From positions 1-9,897 of the forward strand of contig PMBM01000175.1 of assembly GCA_003153855.1 (NCBI GenBank): a DNA stretch of 9,897 nt. The letters are read 5' to 3'. A program made the position numbers and the translations under genes. Below, piece by piece: positions 1 to 6,396 of this stretch. The stretch's first letter is position 1; every line of letters begins with the position of its first letter. This DNA is from Propionibacteriaceae bacterium. GTDB taxonomy: Bacteria; Actinomycetota; Actinomycetes; Propionibacteriales; Propionibacteriaceae. Under the pieces are notes generated by a model, which was not told the DNA's origin, ran no database searches, and saw only the letters and a program-made list of their open reading frames with translations.

Positions 1-606
1 AACTTCGGTGGCGGTACGGTCCAGCCGATCGAGGCGCTGAACGAGCTGCGCCAGCGCTGCACCGCGCAAGGCGTCAAGATCCACCTCGACGGCGCGCGCC
101 TCGCGAACGCGCACGTCGCGACCGGGGTGTCGTTCGCCGACTACGGGTCGCTCGCGGACACCGTGTCGCTCTGCCTGTCCAAAGGCCTCGGCGCCCCGGT
201 GGGGTCCGTGCTCGTCAGCTCCGCCGAGAACATCGCGCGCGCCCGGATCGAGCGCAAGCGGCTGGGAGGCGGCTGGCGACAGGCGGGCATCCTCGCTGCC
301 GCGGGGTTGTACGCGCTGGACCACAACATCGACCGGCTCGCCGACGACCACGCCGCGGCGCGGGCGCTCGCCGAGGCTGTCTCCGATGCCGCGCCGGAGG
401 CGGTGAGCGTCGAGGACGTCGAGACCAACATCGTGGTGATCGGCACCGGCGCCAAGACGGCCGCCGAGGTTGTCGCCGCTGCTCGCGAGGCCGGCCTGGC
501 GATCTCCGCGGTCGGCGCGCACCAGGTACGGGCTGTCACCCACCTCGACGTGAGCCACGACGACTCCGTACAGGCGGGTCGGGTCCTCGGCGCACTGCTC
601 GCCTGA
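1..606 (+). CDS. Low-specificity threonine aldolase, 3' part (5' end cut off by window)
   Basis: The reading frame is open from the first base and encodes the last 201 residues of a PLP-dependent threonine aldolase of the beta-eliminating lyase family. These enzymes cleave L-threonine or L-allo-threonine to glycine and acetaldehyde in the cytoplasm. The fragment begins inside the conserved Asn-x-Gly-Gly segment. It then shows HLDGARLANA at fragment residues 28-37, whose Asp and Arg contact the cofactor, and SLCLSKGLGAPVGS at 56-69, where Lys61 is the expected Schiff-base lysine. The usual C-terminal small domain follows, ending in TGA at 604-606. The family is typically about 340-350 residues, so roughly 140 are missing upstream. 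The next gene starts 35 nt downstream on the same strand and could be co-transcribed. Nothing ties this gene to the sugar locus. The family call is secure; stereospecificity cannot be read from the fragment. Confidence 0.93.
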   Translation, partial: NFGGGTVQPIEALNELRQRCTAQGVKIHLDGARLANAHVATGVSFADYGSLADTVSLCLSKGLGAPVGSVLVSSAENIARARIERKRLGGGWRQAGILAAAGLYALDHNIDRLADDHAAARALAEAVSDAAPEAVSVEDVETNIVVIGTGAKTAAEVVAAAREAGLAISAVGAHQVRAVTHLDVSHDDSVQAGRVLGALLA

Positions 607-641
607 CCCGGACTGTCCGACGCTCCTGGCAGGCTGTATGC

Positions 642-1871
642 ATGGCACGGCCACACATCACCGACGAGCAGCGGCGCGCGCGCCTCGCACGTCGGCATGC
701 CGTGGCCCCTGCGCACCGCGTCAGCGACCCTGTGGCGGCCGCACGCGCCGTCGTGGCGCTCCACTCGACCGAGGCCGCGTCCGTGCACCTGGCCGTCGCG
801 GCGCGGGTCGACGGCGTCACGGTGTCCGACATCGACCGCGCCCTGTACGAGGAGCGGTTACTGGTCAAGCAGCTCGCCATGCGCAGGACCCTCTTCGCGT
901 TCCCGCGCGACCTGATCCCCGCGGCGCTCGGCAGCGCGTCGGACCGCGTGGCGACGGCGCTGTCGTCGCGGGTCTCTCGCACGATCGCGGAGAACGGCCT
1001 GGCCGACGATGGCGTCGCCTGGCTTGACGAGGCCTGTCGCGCGGTCGAGGAGGTCGTCTCGGAGGCAGGGGCGCTCTCCAACGCCGAGATCCGCGAGAGG
1101 GTCCCGATGGTCCGCGGCCAGGTGAAGGTCGGCACGGGCAAGTGGGGACAGGCGGTCCAGATCTCGCCGTGGGTCTGCTCGCTCCTCGGGTTACGGGGAC
1201 GGCTGACCCGAGGAGCGGCAGTCGGGGAATGGCCCAACCCGCGGGCGCGCTGGCAGCCCATGGACGACTGGCTGGGCGGCCCGGTGGAGCCGCTGGATAC
1301 GAGACAGGGCTACGCCGAGCTCGTACGGCGCTGGCTCGAGCGGTTCGGTCCGGGCACGCTCGACGACGTCGTCTGGTGGCTCGGTGCCACGAAGGGGATC
1401 GTGCGCGCAGCCCTCGCCGACGTGGAGGCCGTCGACGTGGACCTTGAGGACGGCCAGGTCGGGTGGGTACTCCCGGGTGACGAAGTGGACGACGCCGAGG
1501 TCGAGCCGTGGCCGGCGTTGCTGCCCGTGCTGGACCCCACGGTCATGGGGTGGAAGGGCCGGGACTTCTACCTCGAGGGCGGTGACCGCCCGTACCTGTT
1601 CGACCGCAACGGCAACGCCGGCACGACGGCATGGTGGAACGGACGCGTCGTGGGCTGCTGGGTGCAGGAGCCGGACGCGACAGTTCGCGTGGTGGCCAGG
1701 CGTGCCCTCGGCACAGATGCCGAACGGGCGCTCGCGGCCGAGGCGGAACGGTTGACCGCGTGGCTGGGAGGCACCCTCGTGACCAGCGTCTACGCCTCCG
1801 TCCAGCAGCGGGGTCTCCGACTGCCCGAGATGTCCACAGGGCTGGACGAAGACTCAGCCGTACAGCTGTAG
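642..1871 (+). CDS. Winged-helix DNA-binding domain protein (HTH_42 / AlkZ-like superfamily)
   Basis: This 409-residue protein matches the HTH_42 (formerly DUF1006) superfamily. Its studied members, AlkZ and E. coli YcaQ/AlkX, are DNA glycosylases built from tandem winged helices. Recognisable pieces are an N-terminal helix rich in Arg (residues 9-20), AVVALHSTEAASVHL (36-50), the MRRTLF segment (80-85), and a central GTLDDVVWWLGATKG segment that matches the superfamily's wing region. At the position where AlkZ carries its catalytic Gln-x-Gln pair, this protein has His41-Ser42-Thr43, so glycosylase activity should not be assumed. ATG at 642 is chosen because it gives the expected N-terminus; its ribosome site is weak (AGG at 631-633). 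Two rare TTA leucine codons occur, at 858-860 and 1191-1193. The 3' end overlaps the convergent aldolase gene by 18 nt. Family membership is likely; the function is unknown. Confidence 0.85.
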   Translation: MARPHITDEQRRARLARRHAVAPAHRVSDPVAAARAVVALHSTEAASVHLAVAARVDGVTVSDIDRALYEERLLVKQLAMRRTLFAFPRDLIPAALGSASDRVATALSSRVSRTIAENGLADDGVAWLDEACRAVEEVVSEAGALSNAEIRERVPMVRGQVKVGTGKWGQAVQISPWVCSLLGLRGRLTRGAAVGEWPNPRARWQPMDDWLGGPVEPLDTRQGYAELVRRWLERFGPGTLDDVVWWLGATKGIVRAALADVEAVDVDLEDGQVGWVLPGDEVDDAEVEPWPALLPVLDPTVMGWKGRDFYLEGGDRPYLFDRNGNAGTTAWWNGRVVGCWVQEPDATVRVVARRALGTDAERALAAEAERLTAWLGGTLVTSVYASVQQRGLRLPEMSTGLDEDSAVQL

Positions 1872-2681
1872 GAGCCGCAGGACCTCGTCCTCGACAACGG
1901 ATCGTGCGGGCCCCAGCCACTTGCGGGAGTCGACCAGCGAGGGATCGCGGGCCAGCGATGCGCGCACCGATCCGGTGAACACCTTGTTCAGGTGGGTCGA
2001 GACGTTGATCTTCGTCATCCCTGCGACGATCGCTCCGCGCATGCCGTCGTCGGAGACGCCCGAGGAGCCGTGCAGCACGAGGGGGACTGTGACGGCAGCC
2101 CGGATCGCCCGGATGAGCTCTTCGTCGAGATGGGCGTTACGCGTCGTCATGGCGTGAGACGAACCGACCGCGACCGCCAGGAGGTCCACTCCTGTGTCGG
2201 CGACGAACTGAGCGGCGTCCGCTGGAGCTGTCCGCGCGGCCGGGTCATGGACGCCGTTCTTCCCGCCCACCTCGCCGAGCTCGGCCTCGACGTCGACACC
2301 TGCCTGGTGGCACAGCGACACGACGTCGCGAGTGGTGGCACGGTTCTGGTCGTCGGGGAGCCTGGACCCGTCGTACATCACCGAGGAGATGCCGTACGAC
2401 ACCGCCTCACGCACGAGATCGACGTCCTCGGCGTGGTCGAGGTGCACCGAGATCGGCACGCTGGCCGCTCGCGCGATCGCCATGGTCGCGAGGCAGAGAG
2501 GTTCGAGGGCTCCGTGGTACTTGACCGCGTTCTCCGAGATCTGCAGGACCACCGGTCGACCTGCTCGCTCCGCGGCCCGCGCGAACGCGGTGGCATGTTC
2601 TAGATGGATGACGTTGAACGCGCCCAGTCCCACACCACGGAACTGAGCATCGGTGGCGAGGTCGCGCAGTGATCGCAGCAC
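1854..2681 (-). CDS. Class II ketose-bisphosphate aldolase, GatY/KbaY-like (tagatose/fructose-1,6-bisphosphate aldolase)
   Basis: The 275-residue product is a zinc-dependent class II aldolase that would split a ketose 1,6-bisphosphate into dihydroxyacetone phosphate and glyceraldehyde 3-phosphate. Visible signatures are AFNV (21-24), SVHLDHAED (78-86) with catalytic Asp82 and zinc ligand His83, AELGEVGG (133-140), zinc ligand candidates His176 and His204 (VLHGSSGV), and KINVSTHLN (224-232). Asp82 and His83 fall at the same numbers as in E. coli KbaY/GatY, which supports the start. The start is GTG at 2681-2679, preceded by AGGAG five bases upstream; the upstream extension of the frame lies inside the PfkB gene and is Arg-rich nonsense. 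The gene begins 8 nt after the PfkB stop, so the two form an operon. His176 is followed by Ala where the family usually has Gly. Sequence alone does not separate tagatose- from fructose-bisphosphate preference; the GatD-like neighbour favours tagatose. Confidence 0.92.
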   Translation of the reverse strand: MLRSLRDLATDAQFRGVGLGAFNVIHLEHATAFARAAERAGRPVVLQISENAVKYHGALEPLCLATMAIARAASVPISVHLDHAEDVDLVREAVSYGISSVMYDGSRLPDDQNRATTRDVVSLCHQAGVDVEAELGEVGGKNGVHDPAARTAPADAAQFVADTGVDLLAVAVGSSHAMTTRNAHLDEELIRAIRAAVTVPLVLHGSSGVSDDGMRGAIVAGMTKINVSTHLNKVFTGSVRASLARDPSLVDSRKWLGPARSVVEDEVLRLLQLYG

Positions 2682-2689
2682 AGGATCTC

Positions 2690-3610
2690 CTAAAGCTCGA
2701 CGGACGTGGTGGTCAAGGTGGCGGCGAACGCTGGGTCGAACCGTCCCGTCTCGGGGTGCGCAGCCGCCGCCGCGGAGACACGGACGGCGTCCGCGAGAGC
2801 CGCGTCGACCGTGAGGCCCGAGGCGAGCCCGCTGGCGAGAGCGCCCACCAGGACGTCTCCGCACCCGACGGGGTTCACGGCTGTCACCAGGGGTGCTGAG
2901 ACATGCACCGCACGGTGGGCCGAGACCGCCACAGCACCCTCAGCGCCGAGCGACACCACGACCCACTCCGGGCCCTGAGCCGTGAGGCGCCTCGCTGCGG
3001 CGACGACGGCCTGGTCGTCGGCCAAGGGCGAACCCACGAGCGCCGCGAGCTCCTCGCGGTTCGGCTTCACGACGGTCGGCCGGGACATGAGCCCGATCTG
3101 CAGCAGCTCGCCGCTGGTATCGAGCACGACCGGTACCCCGTGTTGGCGCGCCGCGGTCACGAGCTTCGCGTACACATCAGTCGGACAGCCGTTGGGCGCG
3201 CTGCCTGACAGCGTGACGACGTCGACCGAGTCCAGCAGCGACTCGTACCGCTCAAAGAGCGACGACAGGTCAGCCTCCCCGATCGTGACACCCGGTTCGA
3301 GCAGCTCTGTGGAGTTGCCGGCGGCGTCGATGACGTTGATGCAGGTGCGTGTCTCGCCGGCCACCCGGAGGAACTCGTCGCGCATCCCCTCTGCCGTGAT
3401 CTCGCTCGTTACGAACTTCCCGGCGAACCCACCGACGAAACCGGTGGCGACGACCTCCTGACCGCACAGCAGCGCACCACGTGAGGCGTTCAGCCCCTTG
3501 CCGCCGGCGCTGGCCAGCACGCGCCGCACGCGTCGCACCTGGCCGATGGCCAGGTCGTCGACGTCGTAGCGCTTGTCGATCGCTGCATTGAGTGTCACGG
3601 TGAGGATCAC
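2690..3610 (-). CDS. PfkB-family sugar-phosphate kinase (LacC/FruK type; tagatose-6-P or fructose-1-P kinase)
   Basis: This 306-residue ribokinase-like enzyme belongs to the hexose-phosphate kinase branch that includes LacC, FruK and PfkB. It would use ATP to phosphorylate a ketohexose phosphate to the 1,6-bisphosphate used by the aldolase encoded just downstream. Evidence is the opening MILTVTLNAAID, the GGKGLNASRG substrate motif (36-45), TLSGSAPNG (133-141), DTSGE (164-168), VKPNREEL (181-188), and the anion-hole/catalytic motif NPVGCGD (246-252) with Asp252 as base. Cys in place of the more common Ala in GAGD is tolerated in the family. Length is typical. The start is GTG at 3610-3608 with GAGG eight bases upstream; it gives the canonical N-terminus. 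It is first in a two-gene reverse operon whose promoter and operator lie at about 3673-3721. A tagatose-6-phosphate kinase role is inferred from the GatD/GatY-like neighbours; 1-phosphofructokinase is the main alternative. Confidence 0.92.
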   Translation of the reverse strand: MILTVTLNAAIDKRYDVDDLAIGQVRRVRRVLASAGGKGLNASRGALLCGQEVVATGFVGGFAGKFVTSEITAEGMRDEFLRVAGETRTCINVIDAAGNSTELLEPGVTIGEADLSSLFERYESLLDSVDVVTLSGSAPNGCPTDVYAKLVTAARQHGVPVVLDTSGELLQIGLMSRPTVVKPNREELAALVGSPLADDQAVVAAARRLTAQGPEWVVVSLGAEGAVAVSAHRAVHVSAPLVTAVNPVGCGDVLVGALASGLASGLTVDAALADAVRVSAAAAAHPETGRFDPAFAATLTTTSVEL

Positions 3611-3672
3611 AGGACGATCCTCGCGCCGCTGCTCATCTCTCGATGGCTGGTCGGAATCATCTCACTCCCAGG

Positions 3673-3686
3673 ACGAAACGTTTCGT
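3673..3686. promoter_or_regulatory. LacI-type operator O1 (perfect 14-bp palindrome)
   Basis: ACGAAACGTTTCGT is a perfect palindrome with the central CG and A/T-flanked half-sites typical of LacI/GalR-family operators. It lies over the predicted transcription start of the reverse pfkB-aldolase operon, so a bound repressor would block initiation. A related copy (O2) lies at 3768-3781. The binding protein is not encoded in the window. Confidence 0.75.
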
Positions 3687-3691
3687 AGGGA

Positions 3692-3721
3692 AACCTTCTC
3701 AGCGCGTCCCAGCACTGTCAA
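3692..3721 (-). promoter_or_regulatory. Predicted promoter of the pfkB-aldolase operon
   Basis: On the reverse strand, 3721-3716 reads TTGACA, an exact -35 consensus. The -10 is weak: the best candidate is AAGGTT at 3697-3692 after an 18-bp spacer, with GAAGGT one base earlier also possible. The start would fall near 3685, inside operator O1, leaving a leader of about 75 nt before the GTG at 3610. The call rests on the -35 match and the operator placement. Confidence 0.5.
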
Positions 3722-3735
3722 CCGCGGTAGGGCGC

Positions 3736-3764
3736 TTGCAGCGAAGACCGCCGCTCGCTACGGT
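3736..3764 (+). promoter_or_regulatory. Predicted promoter of the FGGY kinase operon
   Basis: TTGCAG at 3736-3741 and TACGGT at 3759-3764 are separated by exactly 17 bp. Each matches the housekeeping consensus at three of six positions, with the TAnnnT pattern common in actinobacterial -10 boxes. The start would fall near 3771, inside operator O2, about 29 nt before the GTG start codon. Its -35 lies 14 bp from the -35 of the divergent promoter. Confidence 0.45.
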
Positions 3765-3767
3765 TTC

Positions 3768-3781
3768 GCTAAACGTTTCGC
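3768..3781. promoter_or_regulatory. LacI-type operator O2 (near-palindrome)
   Basis: GCTAAACGTTTCGC shares the AAACGTTTCG core with O1 and departs from perfect symmetry at one base pair position. It covers the predicted start of the forward operon. Its centre is 95 bp from the centre of O1, close to nine helical turns, which suits one tetrameric or two cooperating dimeric repressors binding the same DNA face. An 8-bp direct repeat, GTTTCGCT, occurs at 3763-3770 and 3775-3782, so part of the site is duplicated at a 12-bp step. Confidence 0.65.
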
Positions 3782-3799
3782 TCTCATCGAGGAGGTGTC

Positions 3800-5344
3800 G
3801 TGACCCGGGCTGTGTACCTCGGTGTGGACATCGGCACCTCGGGCTGTCGAGCACTTGCCGTCGACTCCCACGGGAAGGTCCTGGCCTCCGCGACCCGCAC
3901 CTACTCCCTGTCGACACCCGCGCCGGGCTACGTCGAGCAGGACGCGGCGGAGTGGATCGAGGCCGCGTTCGCGTCGCTGGCCGAGCTCTGCTCCGGCGGA
4001 GCGTTCGACCCCCATGACATCCGCGGTGTCGGAGTGGACGGGCAGAGTTGGTCGGCCATCCCGGTCGACGAGAGCGACCACGTGCTGGCGCCCACGCCGA
4101 ATTGGATGGACACACGGGCGCAGCCGATCTGCGATGAGATCCTCGGCACGGTCGCTCCGAGCGAGATCCTCAGGCTCGCCGGTAACCGGCTCAGCCCCAG
4201 TTATGCGACGGCCAAGATCGTGTGGTTCGCCCGGCACCGGCCAGAGGTGTACGAGCGGGCCCGATGGTTCCTCAGCTCGAACAGCGTGATCGTCCTGGCG
4301 CTCACCGGCCAGGCCACGCTCGACCACTCGCAGGGTTACGGACTCCACTGCATCGATGTCGCGACCGGTGAGGTGGACCACGCGATGGCTCACCGCCTCG
4401 GGATCGACCCTGAGCGGATCCCACCCGCGTACGAGTCGAGCGCCGTCGTCGGCGAGGTCACGGAGTCGGCCTCCAGACGAACCGGTATCCCCGCGGGATC
4501 GCCCGTCGTCGCAGGAGGGCTCGACGCGGCGTGCGGCACACTGGGCACCGGTGCGTACCGCCCGGGGCAGACCCAGGAGCAGGGCGGCCAGGCCGGCGGC
4601 ATGAGCATCGTGGTCGACGCACCGGTCGCCGATGAGCGGCTCATCCTGTCTCGCCATGTCGTTCCAGGCGTGTGGTTGCTCCAGGGAGGGACGGTCGCGG
4701 GATCCGCCAGCCTCGCCTGGCTGACGCGTGTCGTGGGGATGGCGGAGCAGGCTGCCGCCGCGGCCATGGGATCCGACGTGTACGAGCGGGTGACCGCGGC
4801 TGCGGGGTCCGTGGGTCCTGGCTCAGGAGGGCTGGTCTTCCTGCCATACCTTGCCGGCGAGCGGTCGCCGTTGTGGGACGCCGACGCACGCGGAGCGTTC
4901 CTCGGCCTCACGCTCGCGACCGACCGCGGGGCGCTGTACAGGGCTGTGATGGAGGGCGTCGCGATGTCGCTGCGGCACAACCTCGATGTGGCGTACGAGG
5001 CCGGCGCCAACGTCGCCGAGCTGCTGGCCATCGGCGGTGCCACGAAGAGCCCTGTCTGGATGCAGATCAAGGCCGACGTCACGGGACTGCCCGTGACCGT
5101 CAGTGACAGCGACTCGGCTACGCCGCTGGGCGCAGCCATGCTCGCGGCGCTGGGGACGGGCGGTGGCGACGTCGACGAGCTGGTCGACGGGTGGGTGCGC
5201 CGCGCCGTGACGTACCGGCCCGATCCTGAGGTGGCGAGCGTGTACAAGCGCCTGTACGAGGTGTACCGGGGGCTCTACCGGTTGCTTGCGCCGAGCATGC
5301 ATGAACTGGCCGCCATCGGCCGGAGAACGGAGAGGCCACAGTGA
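3800..5344 (+). CDS. FGGY-family carbohydrate kinase (xylulokinase-like; possible polyol kinase)
   Basis: This 514-residue, two-domain FGGY kinase would phosphorylate a sugar or sugar alcohol with ATP in the cytoplasm. Evidence is the N-terminal phosphate loop GVDIGTSGCRA (8-18), GVDGQSWS (78-85), NWMDTRA (101-107), AGGLDAACGTLGTG (238-251) with Asp242 as likely catalytic base, YLAGERSPLWDADARG (350-365), and GGATKSPVWMQIKADVTG (412-429). Length is typical. Where many relatives have a Gly-Thr-Ser loop after the catalytic Asp region, this protein has EQGGQAGGMS (260-269), marking a subgroup that differs from textbook xylulokinase. GTG at 3800 is preceded by AGGAGG, and the N-terminus is canonical. 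Its stop overlaps the next start in GTGA. First gene of the forward operon, controlled from O2. The substrate cannot be read directly; the GatD-like partner points to a hexitol or ketohexose. Xylulose, ribulose or another pentitol are alternatives. Confidence 0.9.
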   Translation: MTRAVYLGVDIGTSGCRALAVDSHGKVLASATRTYSLSTPAPGYVEQDAAEWIEAAFASLAELCSGGAFDPHDIRGVGVDGQSWSAIPVDESDHVLAPTPNWMDTRAQPICDEILGTVAPSEILRLAGNRLSPSYATAKIVWFARHRPEVYERARWFLSSNSVIVLALTGQATLDHSQGYGLHCIDVATGEVDHAMAHRLGIDPERIPPAYESSAVVGEVTESASRRTGIPAGSPVVAGGLDAACGTLGTGAYRPGQTQEQGGQAGGMSIVVDAPVADERLILSRHVVPGVWLLQGGTVAGSASLAWLTRVVGMAEQAAAAAMGSDVYERVTAAAGSVGPGSGGLVFLPYLAGERSPLWDADARGAFLGLTLATDRGALYRAVMEGVAMSLRHNLDVAYEAGANVAELLAIGGATKSPVWMQIKADVTGLPVTVSDSDSATPLGAAMLAALGTGGGDVDELVDGWVRRAVTYRPDPEVASVYKRLYEVYRGLYRLLAPSMHELAAIGRRTERPQ

Positions 5345-6396
5345 GAGCCGCAGTGCTTCATGGGCAGCGCGACGTCCGTGCCGAGGACGTGCCCGCGCCC
5401 GCGCCGGGTCCGGGTCAGGTGCTCGTCCGGGTCGCCTTCACGGGTGTCTGCGGGTCGGACATCCCTCGCGTTCTCAGCGACGGGGCGCACTCCTACCCGA
5501 TCATCCTCGGCCACGAGATCGCGGGGGTGGTGTCGTCGGTCGGTGAGGGTGTGCCCTCTGAGCTCGTGGGGCGTCGCGTCGCCGTAGCGCCACTCGTGCC
5601 GTGCCACGACTGTGAGCAGTGCCGCGCCGGCCGGTTCGCGCAGTGTCCCAACTACTCCTTCATCGGATCCCGCCAGGACGGGGGGATGGCCGAGTACGTC
5701 GTCGCCCCCGCCGTGAACCTGACGGTCGTGTCCGACTCCGTGTCCCTGAGGGACATCGCCTTCTTCGAGCCGTCGACCGTGGCCCTCCACGGCATCCGCC
5801 AGGCGGCTATGACGCCGGGCACCGACGTCGCCGTCCTGGGAGCAGGGACGATCGGCCTGTTCACCCTGCAGTGGGCCAAGATTCTGGGCGCCTCGCGCGT
5901 GGTGGCTGTCGACGTCAACCCCGCCCGGCTGGCGACCGCGACGGCACTGGGTGCGGACGCGGTCTTCGATGCCAGGGAGCACGACGCGGCATCCATCCGT
6001 GCGTGGCAGGGCGGGACGGGGTTCGGCCATGTCTTCGAGACCGCAGGGCAGAACGCCACGATGTCTCTGGCCTTCCAGCTGGCCGGCGTGCAGGCAGGCG
6101 TCTGCTTCATCGGCAACAGCCACGCGGACCTCACCTTCGACCACGGGATCTTCGAGCTCATGAACAGGCGCGAGTTCCACCTCACGGGGTCGTGGATGAG
6201 CTACTCCGCGCCGTTCCCCGGCGACGAGTGGCGCCTCACCGCCGACGCTGTGGCGGACGGGCGCCTTCGCATCCTCGACGAGATGGTGCACGGGACGTAC
6301 CCGCTCGACGATGTCGTAGCGGCCTTCGAGCTCTTCACGCGACCCGGCGCCGTCACCGGGAAGATCCTCTTCGAACCAGGAGACCACATTGGCTGA
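5341..6396 (+). CDS. Zinc-dependent polyol-phosphate dehydrogenase, GatD-like (galactitol-1-phosphate 5-dehydrogenase family)
   Basis: This 351-residue medium-chain dehydrogenase would oxidise a polyol phosphate to a ketose phosphate with NAD; in GatD the reaction is galactitol 1-phosphate to tagatose 6-phosphate. Catalytic zinc ligands are Cys37 (GVCGSDIPR), His58-Glu59 (LGHE) and Glu143 (FEPSTVALH). Structural zinc cysteines are 88, 91, 94 and 102. The Rossmann motif is LGAGTIG (166-172), and Asp191 suggests NAD rather than NADP. Several stretches match E. coli GatD as I remember it: CGSD-x-PR, GAH-x-YPI, FIGSR-x-DGG-x-AEY, and the GSWM-x-YS-x-P-x-PG-x-EW block near 283-297. These go beyond general sorbitol-dehydrogenase features. 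The GTG start at 5341 overlaps the kinase stop by 4 nt. Arabitol-phosphate or other polyol dehydrogenase activity is the main alternative. Confidence 0.88.
   Translation: MRAAVLHGQRDVRAEDVPAPAPGPGQVLVRVAFTGVCGSDIPRVLSDGAHSYPIILGHEIAGVVSSVGEGVPSELVGRRVAVAPLVPCHDCEQCRAGRFAQCPNYSFIGSRQDGGMAEYVVAPAVNLTVVSDSVSLRDIAFFEPSTVALHGIRQAAMTPGTDVAVLGAGTIGLFTLQWAKILGASRVVAVDVNPARLATATALGADAVFDAREHDAASIRAWQGGTGFGHVFETAGQNATMSLAFQLAGVQAGVCFIGNSHADLTFDHGIFELMNRREFHLTGSWMSYSAPFPGDEWRLTADAVADGRLRILDEMVHGTYPLDDVVAAFELFTRPGAVTGKILFEPGDHIG

Noticed and set aside
1992..2603. Forward-strand open frame across the aldolase gene
   Set aside because: It is antisense to the zinc-binding and catalytic motifs of the aldolase and has no recognisable domain.
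2682..2864. Longer version of the aldolase gene (61 extra N-terminal residues)
   Set aside because: The extension lies within the PfkB coding region, is Arg-rich and unlike any aldolase, and the GTG at 2681 has a proper ribosome site and gives the family's residue numbering.
1854..3610. Reading the reverse pair as part of a fructose PTS operon (fruK-type)
   Set aside because: No PTS component is present, and the pair shares a divergent operator region with a GatD-like dehydrogenase and an FGGY kinase; kept only as an alternative for kinase specificity.
3758..4657. Reverse-strand open frame crossing the control region and FGGY kinase start
   Set aside because: It would run through the promoter and operator O2 and is antisense to the kinase N-terminal motifs; no domain is recognisable.
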